Assembly: GCA_032115775.1 (NCBI GenBank)
Contig: JAUMBL010000019.1
Span: 1-44,923, forward strand
Reading direction: 5' to 3'
Length of the DNA: 44,923 bases
Source of the DNA: M3007 sp032115775
Lineage (GTDB): Bacteria; Bacteroidota; Bacteroidia; Chitinophagales; Saprospiraceae
Below the pieces are notes generated by a model. It did no database searches. It saw only the letters and a list, made by a program, of their open reading frames with translations, and had not been told where the DNA came from. The translations under genes and the position numbers were made by a program. How positions within the stretch are numbered: position 1 is the first letter of the stretch; each line of letters opens with the position of its first letter. Shown here piece after piece: positions 24,387 to 32,006 of the stretch.

Positions 24387-24478
24387 GATCGGCTGTCTTT
24401 TTTTGATTTTTTCTTTAAGAAAAAATCAAAAAAAGACAGCCGATCATTATTTTATTTCGCCGCCGGAGGCGGCGAAAT
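24387..24478. repeat. Composite double-hairpin repeat, copy 1
   Basis: Two palindromes in series. The first is a perfect 29-bp stem with a single-base centre (24387-24445), starting GATCGGCTGTC and continuing with T7-GA-T6. The second is an 11-bp stem with a 3-nt loop, ATTTCGCCGCC-GGA-GGCGGCGAAAT (24454-24478). The same pair occurs at 43955-44040 in the opposite orientation with a similar but not identical long arm. It lies after the choice-of-anchor B gene and before rmuC, so it may end transcription in both directions. Confidence 0.85.
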
Positions 24479-24538
24479 GCTTTTTACACCCCCCGTTTTC
24501 CGTACTATTTTTTTTAAAACAATTTGTAATAAAATAAT

Positions 24539-24546
24539 TACCTTTG
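24539..24546 (+). promoter_or_regulatory. Putative promoter -7 box of rmuC
   Basis: TACCTTTG matches TAnnTTTG; the leader to the ATG at 24563 is only about 10 nt. Confidence 0.4.
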
Positions 24547-24562
24547 TTACAAATTGTCTGGC

Positions 24563-25888
24563 ATGGATCAAACGCTACTTTTCTTGCTTCTCGCAATCGC
24601 CGTCCTGCTGGTTGGCCTGGTCGCCCTGCGAAAACCCGCAGGTAAATCTTCCATCGCCGTATCCAAAGACCTTTACGACAGCATGTTGGCGCAACAAGAA
24701 CGACTGACCGCTGCCATCACCGAAAAAGAAGCCCAGCTGCGACAGGCGCACGCGCAAATCGCCGCCAGAGAGCAGCATATTCAGCACCTGCAGGAAAAAT
24801 TGGACGCCGGGCAGGCGGAATCGGAGCAGCTGCAAGCAAAACTGAAAACAGAATTCGAAAATTTAGCCAACCGGCTCCTGGAAGAAAAATCACGGAATTT
24901 TTCCGAACAAAATGCGCGACAACTTCAAAGTGTACTCTCGCCGCTCAAAGAAAAAATCCAGGAATTTGAAGCCGGCATCGAACGCAAATTTTTGGAGGAA
25001 ACACGCGAAAAATCAAGCCTAAAAAAGGAAATCGAACAACTACTCACCCTGAATCAACAACTCAGCCGGGATGCGGATAACCTGACGAAGGCGCTGAAAG
25101 GGCAAAGCAAAGTGCAGGGCGACTGGGGAGAACTTCAACTGGAAGTCCTGCTCGAAAAATCCGGCCTGCTCAAAGGCGCCCATTTTAACACGCAGCAAAC
25201 TTACCGGGACGAGGGCGGCGGCGCCAAAAGACCGGATTTTATCGTAGAACTGCCCGATAACCGTCAGTTGATTATTGATGCCAAAGTGTCGCTCACAGCC
25301 TTCGAACAATATTATAATGAAAATAACCCTGAAAAACGCGAGCAACACCTCAAAGCGCACGCGGACAGTCTCAGACGGCACGTGTTGGATCTTAGCGGCA
25401 AAAATTACCAGGCAATCTATCAAATTAATTCACCGGAATACCTGCTGCTCTTCGTACCGATCGAAACGGCCTTGCAGGCAGCCCTTCAGGCAGATCCCAA
25501 ATTGCTGACCGACGCCCTCGAACGCAATGTCATCCTCGTGTCCACCGGCAGCCTGATGGCCACCATGCGCACGGTCGCTTTTTTTTGGAAACAAGACAAA
25601 CAAACCCGCTCCGTCGTTGAAATCGCCCGCCAAAGCGGCCTGCTGTACGATAAATTCGTCGCATTCCTCGAAGACCTCCGCGTGGTCGGCGCCCGGCTCG
25701 ATAACGCGCAAACCGCTTACACTGACGCGATGAATAAATTGGTCAATTCGCCAAAAACCGGCGATACACTGATCGGCCGAGCAGAAAAATTACGCGAACT
25801 GGGCGCCAAAACTACCAAACAAATTCCCGCCGATCTGCTGCAATCCGCCGAAATAAATGGTTCCGATGCAGCACTCGACTCGCGATAA
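24563..25888 (+). CDS. rmuC: DNA recombination protein RmuC
   Basis: A 441-residue protein of normal RmuC length. An N-terminal membrane helix (residues 4-20, LLFLLLAIAVLLVGLVAL) is followed by a long coiled coil (about 30-175, rich in Q, E, K). The RmuC nuclease-like domain is at about 180-400, with QGDWGELQLEVLLEKSGL and the PD-(D/E)xK core RPDFIVELPDNRQLIIDAKVSLTAF. RmuC proteins limit inversions at short inverted repeats and are assumed to be nucleases. The start is the ATG at 24563; a TTG three codons earlier is less likely. A non-specific endonuclease gene follows 18 nt downstream. Confidence 0.94.
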   Translation: MDQTLLFLLLAIAVLLVGLVALRKPAGKSSIAVSKDLYDSMLAQQERLTAAITEKEAQLRQAHAQIAAREQHIQHLQEKLDAGQAESEQLQAKLKTEFENLANRLLEEKSRNFSEQNARQLQSVLSPLKEKIQEFEAGIERKFLEETREKSSLKKEIEQLLTLNQQLSRDADNLTKALKGQSKVQGDWGELQLEVLLEKSGLLKGAHFNTQQTYRDEGGGAKRPDFIVELPDNRQLIIDAKVSLTAFEQYYNENNPEKREQHLKAHADSLRRHVLDLSGKNYQAIYQINSPEYLLLFVPIETALQAALQADPKLLTDALERNVILVSTGSLMATMRTVAFFWKQDKQTRSVVEIARQSGLLYDKFVAFLEDLRVVGARLDNAQTAYTDAMNKLVNSPKTGDTLIGRAEKLRELGAKTTKQIPADLLQSAEINGSDAALDSR

Positions 25889-25906
25889 TCTCTCAAATCC
25901 AGTACC

Positions 25907-26872
25907 ATGGCTGCAAAAAACAACGGATATTCACCTACTTTCCTCGGGCGCACCCGCAGCGTCGCACTGCCCGCCGTCGGCGCGGTGCTTAAACCCTTCG
26001 TTGCACCTGTGAAAGGCTCCCGAACGCGCGTGCTCAAGTACCAAAATTACAGCGTCCTCCAACACGCCGAACGCGGTTTCCCACTCTTCTGCTGTGCCAA
26101 TATTGACGGAAAGCGCTGGAAAAATATCCCCCGTAACACGCTTTTCCCCTCCGGAAACGACCGCTGGGATAAAGACCTTCGACTCAGTCCCGATCATCAA
26201 TGGGGCGCCGAACTATACGACGCCACCCAAAGCGAATTCGATAAGGGCCACATGACAAAACGGGAGGACACGCAATGGGGACGAAGCGAAGAGGAGGCGC
26301 GGGCAGGCGCAATCAGCACGTTTTTCTACACCAATGCCGTACCGCAACATAAAGACTTGAACCGGCGGCTCTGGGCGCGCTTGGAGGATTACATCCTGGA
26401 GACCGAAACGAACCCGCGCCAACTCCGGGTATCGGTGTTCACAGGGCCGGCCCTGCGCGCAGATGATCCCTTTTTTGTAACAGACGTGGACGGCGAGCGG
26501 CTGCAAATTCCCGTGTGGTTCTGGAAAATGGTCTATTACCCCAAATCTGATGGCAAAGTCTATCGCGTCGCCTTTCTGATGAACCAAGCCAAACTCCTCG
26601 AAAAGGACGGAGTCGTTCGTCGTGAAATTAAACCGCCGAAAGAAGATGCGCAACTTTTCCTCCAGTTCAAGGAAGCCAAAACTTACCAGGTAAATGTTCC
26701 GCTGCTGGAAACCCTGACCGGCTTGAATTTTCCACCAGGCAATGACCCTTACACCGATCCAAGACCCTGCGAATTGGCGCTGGAGCAAGTGGTAATGGAA
26801 CCGCGACTGCCTTTTTTGCCCTCCGCAAAACGCGGAAATTGGCTACCGAAAATTACGGGCATTCATTTGTAG
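25907..26872 (+). CDS. DNA/RNA non-specific endonuclease (beta-beta-alpha-metal type)
   Basis: A 321-residue nuclease with the catalytic DRGH-type motif D112-K-G-H115-M. H115 is the expected general base. The metal-binding Asn helix TNAVPQHKDLNRRLWARLEDYI follows about 30 residues later. This is the NUC1/Serratia nuclease fold. Unlike most members it shows no signal peptide or lipobox: the N-terminus is MAAKNNGYSPTFLG, so it seems cytoplasmic or exported by a non-Sec route. It is probably translated from the rmuC transcript. No immunity-like gene is adjacent. Possible roles include intracellular DNA turnover or a toxin/effector; I cannot choose between them. Confidence 0.9.
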   Translation: MAAKNNGYSPTFLGRTRSVALPAVGAVLKPFVAPVKGSRTRVLKYQNYSVLQHAERGFPLFCCANIDGKRWKNIPRNTLFPSGNDRWDKDLRLSPDHQWGAELYDATQSEFDKGHMTKREDTQWGRSEEEARAGAISTFFYTNAVPQHKDLNRRLWARLEDYILETETNPRQLRVSVFTGPALRADDPFFVTDVDGERLQIPVWFWKMVYYPKSDGKVYRVAFLMNQAKLLEKDGVVRREIKPPKEDAQLFLQFKEAKTYQVNVPLLETLTGLNFPPGNDPYTDPRPCELALEQVVMEPRLPFLPSAKRGNWLPKITGIHL

Positions 26873-26987
26873 TGCAGGCCTGGTAGGATAGGAACTAAGC
26901 AAGGTGTTTTTTACCCCGGTTGTACAGTGAGATAATACTTGCCAATAACTTCTGGCTGTGCGCTCCGGGAGCGCGCTGGTCAATACT

Positions 26988-27105
26988 TAGCAATTTGGGC
27001 GTTAAATTTTTCTTTCATCGAGGGGATACCGGGGTGAAACGCAGGACATTTTAACCAACGAGCAACGCAGAGGAACGGAAAATGCGACCGTTAATTGCGG
27101 CCGGC
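26988..27105. repeat. Diverged palindromic repeat, family 2, copy 1
   Basis: This region shares a core (TAACCAACGAGCAACGCAG then AGGAACGG) with the reverse complement of 33650-33807, and the similarity extends through CTTTCATCGAGG-like sequence over roughly 100 bases with many changes. Its two halves are also imperfect inverted repeats (GCAATTTGGGCGTTAAAT against ATGCGACCGTTAATTGC). No coding frame is credible. Exact boundaries are uncertain. Confidence 0.45.
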
Positions 27106-27110
27106 TCGAT

Positions 27111-27131
27111 AGGGCGCCTTAAGTGCGCCCT
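27111..27131. terminator. Hairpin at the pfkA 3' end
   Basis: AGGGCGC-CTTAAGT-GCGCCCT is a 7-bp GC-rich stem that overlaps the last bases of pfkA (minus strand) and faces the convergent endonuclease gene. No T run follows, so rho-independent function is doubtful. Confidence 0.3.
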
Positions 27132-28119
27132 ACTGCGCCAGCAAGTGCGCCATGCGAAGCAGGTTTTTATTAAATGTCTTGATTTTAGCGATCGCATCTT
27201 TGAACGGCGTATAATTTACATCATTGTTTCGAATGCCGATCATGACGCCGGATTTACCCTCGAGCAGCGCTTCTACCGCAGTGAACCCAAGCACGCTGGA
27301 GAGCACGCGATCGAAAGAAGACGGCGAACCGCCGCGTTGCAAGTGGCCGATGACGGTCACTTTGATATCGTCGTAAATATCAATTTGCTGCTCCACCTGC
27401 CGAGCGATGTCATACACTGTGCCCATGTGGTTGCCTTCCGCTACGATGACAATACTAAAGAGTTTGGCGCGTTTGGCGCTGCGCTTGAGCAATTTTACGA
27501 GGTCGTCGAGCGTGGCATCCTCTTCTGGCAATAAAACGCCGCCGGCGCCGCCCGCGATAGCGGTGTGCAGCGCGAGGTAGCCGGAATGCCGACCCATCAC
27601 CTCCACGAAAAACAGCCGGTTGTGGGAGTCGGCAGTGTCCCGGATTTTATCTACAGCCTGCACAGCCGTATTGACCGCCGTATCGAACCCGATGGAGAAA
27701 TCCGTGCCGTACAAATCGTTGTCAATGGTGCCAGGAATTCCGATTATCGGAATGTCCGGAAATTCCTCCATAAATTTCGTGGCGCCGGTGAACGTACCGT
27801 TCCCACCGATGGCCACCAGCGCGTCAATATCGTGAAAAAGCAGGTTTTCGTAGGCCTGTTTACGCCCCTCCGGGGTCATGAAACGCTGGCTTCTGGCAGT
27901 TTTGAGCACCGTACCGCCCCGGTGAATAATATTGCTGACGTCCGTGGTTTCCAGTCGTCGAATATCGCCGTTGATCATACCTTCGTACCCCCGTCCTATA
28001 CCATATATATGCAGGTCGTTGTGGATCGCATTCCGAACAGTCGCCCGGATTGCCGCATTCATGCCGGGCGCATCGCCCCCCGACGTAAATACTGCGATAC
28101 GTTTAATATCTTTTTTCAT
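27130..28119 (-). CDS. pfkA: 6-phosphofructokinase
   Basis: A 329-residue group A phosphofructokinase, committing fructose 6-phosphate to glycolysis. It has the N-terminal VFTSGGDAPGMNAAIR loop, the nucleotide loop IGGNGTFTGA (105-112), catalytic PGTIDND with D133, the substrate loop VEVMGRHSGYLA, AEG, and HLQRGGSPSSFDR. Position 107 is Asn where the classic ATP enzyme has Asp (GGDGS), while the following Gly that favours ATP over pyrophosphate is kept. The length is that of the bacterial tetrameric enzyme. It is 6 nt downstream of the sugar-kinase gene on the same strand, so the two form an operon. Confidence 0.95.
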   Translation of the reverse strand: MKKDIKRIAVFTSGGDAPGMNAAIRATVRNAIHNDLHIYGIGRGYEGMINGDIRRLETTDVSNIIHRGGTVLKTARSQRFMTPEGRKQAYENLLFHDIDALVAIGGNGTFTGATKFMEEFPDIPIIGIPGTIDNDLYGTDFSIGFDTAVNTAVQAVDKIRDTADSHNRLFFVEVMGRHSGYLALHTAIAGGAGGVLLPEEDATLDDLVKLLKRSAKRAKLFSIVIVAEGNHMGTVYDIARQVEQQIDIYDDIKVTVIGHLQRGGSPSSFDRVLSSVLGFTAVEALLEGKSGVMIGIRNNDVNYTPFKDAIAKIKTFNKNLLRMAHLLAQ

Positions 28120-28125
28120 AATGCG

Positions 28126-28971
28126 CTAATCTATCAGGTTGATGTGAAAATCCGCGAGCGGATAAATGGGTTTTCGAATAACCGTCCCCGGCTGCATGCG
28201 CCGCGCTTCCAGGCAATCCTTTAGAATATCCTGAAAATGATGCGCGATCGAGCCGACAAAATGCACCGGGACGGATTGGTATCCCTTATATTTAGTGACA
28301 TGGCGATCCAAAAATTCACCCAAGCAATCTGCCACCATCCGCCGAATATAACTATGGTGTTGGTTTTCTCCCAGGAATTGGGTAAAACTGGCGAGATACG
28401 CATTGGCGCCTTTTTCATACACCCGGTCTTTCACCGCACCCGCCCCTTCCGGATGGGCCTTTTCAAAAGCGTCCTGCAGATCAGCCGGCAACTCGCGGTA
28501 AAACCAGGCGCGCAGGAGCGCTTTGCCCAGGTGCGTGCCGCTGCCCTCATCGCCTAAAAGCCAACCCAAGGAGGGTACGTTGTCGAGAATCCGTGCGCCG
28601 TCATAGTAGCAACTGTTGGAACCGGTGCCCAGAATACAGGCAATTCCGGCGTTCCGCCCACAGGTCGCGCGCGCAGCTGCCAGCAAATCGTGCTCCACCT
28701 CGACCACGGCATTTGGGAAACCCGCGCGCAAGGCCGCAGCCACGATTTCGCCCCGGGATTCGTCGTGAATACCGGTGCCGTAAAACCAAAGTTTGCGCAC
28801 CTGCCCAGCCGCCAGCTTGGGCAACAACTGCTCGGCCAAAATGGCCTTAATTTCCTCCGTCGTATGGAAAAAAGGGCTGAACCCCTGCGTGTGCTCCAAT
28901 CGCTGATTCCTGCCACCCTCGATAATCAACCAGTCACATTTGGTTGATCCACAGTCTGCTATAATATCCAT
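28126..28971 (-). CDS. BadF/BadG/BcrA/BcrD ATPase-family sugar kinase (N-acetylglucosamine kinase-like)
   Basis: A 281-residue ASKHA-fold kinase starting MDIIADCGSTKCDW, the phosphate-1 loop. Other blocks are FYGTGIHDE, the phosphate-2 segment ACILGTGSNSCYYDG with the glycine turn, GWLLGDEGSGTHLGKALL, and the adenosine-loop PVHFVGSIAHHFQDIL near the end. This layout is that of N-acetylglucosamine/MurNAc kinases of Bacteroidota (the BadF family name is historical). It probably phosphorylates an amino sugar from peptidoglycan or chitin recycling. Co-transcription with pfkA just downstream fits sugar catabolism. The exact substrate is inference. Confidence 0.88.
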   Translation of the reverse strand: MDIIADCGSTKCDWLIIEGGRNQRLEHTQGFSPFFHTTEEIKAILAEQLLPKLAAGQVRKLWFYGTGIHDESRGEIVAAALRAGFPNAVVEVEHDLLAAARATCGRNAGIACILGTGSNSCYYDGARILDNVPSLGWLLGDEGSGTHLGKALLRAWFYRELPADLQDAFEKAHPEGAGAVKDRVYEKGANAYLASFTQFLGENQHHSYIRRMVADCLGEFLDRHVTKYKGYQSVPVHFVGSIAHHFQDILKDCLEARRMQPGTVIRKPIYPLADFHINLID

Positions 28972-29019
28972 AAGCCTTACAAATAATAATTGTAAAAAAT
29001 ACACGAAGATTCCGAACCG

Positions 29020-29049
29020 CAAAAATAGGCGTTTCCGGAAAATGGACAA
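29020..29049 (-). promoter_or_regulatory. Putative promoter of the sugar kinase-pfkA operon
   Basis: On the minus strand TTG (29047-29049) is followed after 19 nt by TATTTTTG (29020-29027), a TAnnTTTG match. The leader to the start at 28971 is about 45 nt. Confidence 0.4.
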
Positions 29050-29190
29050 GCAAAACTGCAAATCTAACCGCAAGCGCATCCCGGACAGTCCGATCAGGCT
29101 GGTCGCAACCCGCAAAACCTGCACTTTCGGTGCGCTAAAATAGCGGTTTTCCGGAAAAATATTCCCTCAATTTTTTTTATAAACTTTTTG

Positions 29191-29222
29191 TTTGTTTATT
29201 TAAAATAAATTGTTTTACTTTG
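29191..29222 (+). promoter_or_regulatory. Putative promoter of the glucosaminidase gene
   Basis: TTTG (29191-29194), 20 nt, then TTACTTTG (29215-29222), one mismatch to TAnnTTTG. The start codon is at 29262. The surrounding sequence is strongly AT-rich. Confidence 0.4.
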
Positions 29223-29261
29223 TGCCGGAATTATTGTTCACTAAAACAAATCGTATGCAAC

Positions 29262-30131
29262 ATGGAACGTTCCAATTACTTCCACAGCGACCTTAACAGC
29301 AAGATGTCCATGGCATCCGAGCCCAAACGGAATGCAAATGCCGAAAACCACACTTTATGGAAGCTGGCTTTCGTGCTGGCGCTGGCCTACCTTGTCTGGA
29401 GCGATCGCCTGACCATCGTTTTTAATCCAACCGGGGGAGCGTCAGAATCGGGCTGGTCTAGCCGCCCTGTGGCCAACCAGTCGCCCGCCCAAGCGTCGCT
29501 TCTCCCCACCGACGCCGTGCCACAACCGACAGCGAAACCAAAGGCGCCGCAGCCTAGACAGGCTTTCAGCGTCCAACTTCCGGACGGCCCCCACAACAAC
29601 GTCACGCTCGCCATGGATCCCGAATTTGCGGCGCGAAACCGACTTGAATTGGAGCAAGTGCGCGTATGTCGAAATAAATGCGCGGCCTACATCGAGCGGT
29701 ATGCGCAATTGGCCGTAGCCGAACAGCAAAAATTCGGAATTCCTGCCAGTATCACCTTGGCGCAAGGACTCTTGGAGAGCAATGCGGGCGAAAGCAAACT
29801 AGCCCGAAACACCAACAACCACTTCGGCATCAAGTGCTTTTCCAGAAAATGTAAACGCGGCCACTGCAAAAATTTTACCGATGACTCGCACAAAGACTTT
29901 TTTGTCCACTATCAAAATGTCTGGAGCAGCTATCGAGCCCACAGCAAGTTTCTCAAAAACTCAAGCCGATACGCCAGACTGTTCAGATTGGAACCTGACG
30001 ATTACCAGGGATGGGCGCGCGGGCTTCAAAAAGCCGGCTATGCAACGGATCGGAAGTATGGAGACAAACTTATAGCAATTATCGAAAACTTGAACCTTGA
30101 TCGTTACGATCAAGCTGAAATGGACGAATGA
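29262..30131 (+). CDS. Membrane-anchored glucosaminidase (GH73-type)
   Basis: A 289-residue protein. The start is the ATG at 29262 because the longer frame begins at TTG. A membrane anchor (LAFVLALAYLVWS, about residues 36-48) is followed by a Pro/Gln/Ala-rich linker to about 105. The C-terminal mannosyl-glycoprotein endo-beta-N-acetylglucosaminidase domain is at about 135-280, with YIERYAQLAVAEQQKFGIPASITLAQGLLESNAG. E172 in LLES is the expected catalytic acid, and NTNNHFGIKC follows. It cleaves the glycan strands of peptidoglycan, probably in wall remodelling. Four Cys in the KCFSRKCKRGHCK loop are unusual and may form disulphides. It is divergently transcribed from the amino-sugar kinase gene. 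Confidence 0.92.
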   Translation: MERSNYFHSDLNSKMSMASEPKRNANAENHTLWKLAFVLALAYLVWSDRLTIVFNPTGGASESGWSSRPVANQSPAQASLLPTDAVPQPTAKPKAPQPRQAFSVQLPDGPHNNVTLAMDPEFAARNRLELEQVRVCRNKCAAYIERYAQLAVAEQQKFGIPASITLAQGLLESNAGESKLARNTNNHFGIKCFSRKCKRGHCKNFTDDSHKDFFVHYQNVWSSYRAHSKFLKNSSRYARLFRLEPDDYQGWARGLQKAGYATDRKYGDKLIAIIENLNLDRYDQAEMDE

Positions 30132-30165
30132 TCGGGGCATCCAAAGTATTTCACAAAAAACACAA

Positions 30166-30202
30166 GGGAGGGCTTATCGCTTTGTTTGCGATAAACTCTC
30201 CC
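30166..30202. terminator. Hairpin between glucosaminidase and secG genes
   Basis: GGGAGGGCTTATCGC and GCGATAAACTCTCCC form a 15-bp stem with one G-U pair and one mismatch around a 7-nt loop, in the gap between convergent genes. No long T run follows. Confidence 0.45.
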
Positions 30203-30249
30203 ACTATTTTGTCGAAAACCTTGTCCCGACGATGCTTAAAATCGTAAAT

Positions 30250-30513
30250 TTACTGCGATTGAAGCGGAATATCTGCAGCAGCGCCGCTACCGCCAACCAT
30301 CAGCACCGTAACAACGCAGAGCACAATAAGTGCGGCAGCAAGCACCCAAGTTGCCTTTTCAATAAAATCGGTGGAGCGCGATGCGCCCAGCAATTGCTGC
30401 GCCTGACCGCCGAAAGTGGCGTCAATACCGCCACCTTTAGGGTTCTGAATCAGAACAGCCAACATCAACAGCGCGCTAACCAGCGCAATGAGTACCGTAA
30501 GCGTGGATACCAT
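30250..30513 (-). CDS. secG: Preprotein translocase subunit SecG
   Basis: An 87-residue protein with two membrane helices (about residues 3-22 and 55-74) and the SecG loop between them: LIQNPKGGGIDATFGGQAQQLLGASRSTDFIEKATW. SecG binds SecYE and helps SecA-driven export. The length is normal for Bacteroidota. It is the last gene of a minus-strand set lptE-unknown-secG, with 4 nt separating it from the unknown gene. Confidence 0.95.
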   Translation of the reverse strand: MVSTLTVLIALVSALLMLAVLIQNPKGGGIDATFGGQAQQLLGASRSTDFIEKATWVLAAALIVLCVVTVLMVGGSGAAADIPLQSQ

Positions 30514-30517
30514 CTAT

Positions 30518-31396
30518 TTATTTTTTTAATTTTTTAATTTCGGCTGCAAAGTAATCACTTTTTTCTGGAAATAACAAGCGAAGTTTTTCATACATCACAA
30601 CAGCCTTCTCTATGTACCCCTGCCGGGCCAGCAGCCGCGCGAAAGTTTCCGAGGCGACGACCTCCCGAAGTTGCACGCTCCGTTCTGCCAGTTCCTGCGC
30701 GGAAATACCGCCGCTCTCCTCCTGAGCCGGGGAATCGGGCTGTTCCGGCTCATTTTTTTCATCCGCCTGATCATCTATTGGATCCGGCGGTTCGGCAGTC
30801 ATTTCGGACTGCACTCGGATGTAGACACCCGCTGCTGATTCGCGATCAGGGGAAACCTGCTGCAGGGGAGGTAAGACGGAGAGCGATATCCAGCGGGCTT
30901 CGCCTGGAAAGTTTGGTGCAGACAAGGCTACAGGAGCGGCGGGCGGCATAGAAGGCGGTGGAACGCGCTCCGATGTGATAACCCCAGTCGGCTCGGTCTT
31001 GCCCGCATCTCCAACCGGAGCCTCTAAAGCCGCCGACTTTGCTTTTTCCTTCATCGTGGCTGTTTTTTCGCGGGGTATTTTGGACTCCAGCTCCTTTTTG
31101 ATATCCTCGATGGGTTTTAATTCAAGAATTTCTTCCTGGGCAAGCGCCCGCTGTGGTATAAGCGGAGCCGGCTCAACAAGTAAAAAGAGCTTGTTCCGAT
31201 CCAGACTATATGCAGCCGCAGTAGCCAACTGTTTTTTGAATTCAGGGTGATCCGTTTGTTGGGCTTTTAATGCGAGTAATATCCGCAGGTTGTGTGCGGC
31301 AGGATACGCCAACGCCAGGGTTTTGATCTCTTCATACGAGATACCCGCCAGCAAATCAGGCGTTTGAATTATTTGCAAAAATCGCTCTTGGGTCAT
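30518..31396 (-). CDS. Conserved unknown protein with TPR-like C-terminus
   Basis: A 292-residue soluble protein; the start is the ATG for MTQERFLQIIQTP (the longer frame begins at TTG). The N-terminal ~100 residues are helical (SYEEIKTLALAYPAAHNLRILLALKAQQTDHPEFKKQLATAAAYSLDRNKLFLLVE), as in repeat proteins. A long acidic/proline-rich low-complexity middle (about 120-230) follows. The end is one TPR-like hairpin (SETFARLLARQGYIEKAVVMYEKLRLLFPEKSDYFAAEIKKL). There is no signal peptide. Its place between lptE and secG suggests an envelope role, possibly as an adaptor, but this is inference. I do not recognise a named family. Confidence 0.75.
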   Translation of the reverse strand: MTQERFLQIIQTPDLLAGISYEEIKTLALAYPAAHNLRILLALKAQQTDHPEFKKQLATAAAYSLDRNKLFLLVEPAPLIPQRALAQEEILELKPIEDIKKELESKIPREKTATMKEKAKSAALEAPVGDAGKTEPTGVITSERVPPPSMPPAAPVALSAPNFPGEARWISLSVLPPLQQVSPDRESAAGVYIRVQSEMTAEPPDPIDDQADEKNEPEQPDSPAQEESGGISAQELAERSVQLREVVASETFARLLARQGYIEKAVVMYEKLRLLFPEKSDYFAAEIKKLKK

Positions 31397-31416
31397 TTTT
31401 TTAGCGCGGTTTAGGA

Positions 31417-31926
31417 TTACCAATTATTAAACGCTGCATTGAAGATATCCTCCAGCAGCTGGTCTCCAATTTGTCGGACGAGCGCATCCTGTACGGTCAG
31501 CAGATCCACGTCATTCGAAAACTCGGCGAAATGGCTGAAGTCACGCTCAGCAGGCCAACCGTATTTTTCATCCAGATTTCCGGTGTAGGCAACACGAATT
31601 CGAATCTCAAGGCGGTTCAGCGCCACCAACTCACCCGGACGCGGGGCGACCGGCGTTACCCGAAAATCAGTAATTTTTCCAGTAAACTCCACGTCCGGCG
31701 CATCAGATTTTAGAACCAAGCGGGTTTCCGTGCGCACTTTGTCTTTGAGCCGTTCGGTAAAATCAACCCCAAGGGTAGGCGGGGCATTGGACGCGAGCGT
31801 TTCAAAAATACGCACGGCAAAGGTATTTACCGCCGGATCAATGGAAATTCCTTTAAACGTGTAGCATCCGCTTTGAAATAGCAGCAGCGCGGTCAGAAAC
31901 AGATATCCCGATAAAGCCTTTTTCAT
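31417..31926 (-). CDS. lptE: LPS-assembly lipoprotein LptE
   Basis: A 169-residue lipoprotein: lipobox LLFQSGC with the acylated Cys at about 21, then CYTFKGISIDPAVNTFAVRIFETLASNAPPTLGVDFTERLKDKVRTETRL, the typical LptE N-terminal pattern. Beta strands and a C-terminal helix (QDALVRQIGDQLLEDIFNAAFNNW) complete the short LptE fold. LptE plugs the LptD barrel that delivers LPS to the outer leaflet. It is first in the three-gene set with the TPR-like gene and secG, an arrangement I recall as common in Bacteroidota. Confidence 0.92.
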   Translation of the reverse strand: MKKALSGYLFLTALLLFQSGCYTFKGISIDPAVNTFAVRIFETLASNAPPTLGVDFTERLKDKVRTETRLVLKSDAPDVEFTGKITDFRVTPVAPRPGELVALNRLEIRIRVAYTGNLDEKYGWPAERDFSHFAEFSNDVDLLTVQDALVRQIGDQLLEDIFNAAFNNW

Positions 31927-32006
31927 ATTAATCTATAACGCGGGATTTGCAAATTTGATGCGTGCGGCGTAAGTCATTTCCCTGCCGCCGCGCCGTGACT
32001 CCGCCG

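Noticed and set aside
27565..28224. A 219-codon frame antisense to pfkA
   Set aside because: pfkA is complete and conserved on the other strand; the antisense product has no recognisable features.
28972..29261. Two short TTTCCGGAAAA palindromes in the kinase-glucosaminidase gap as a regulatory pair
   Set aside because: Only about 11 bases each, 118 bp apart, and easily expected by chance in such sequence; no further support.
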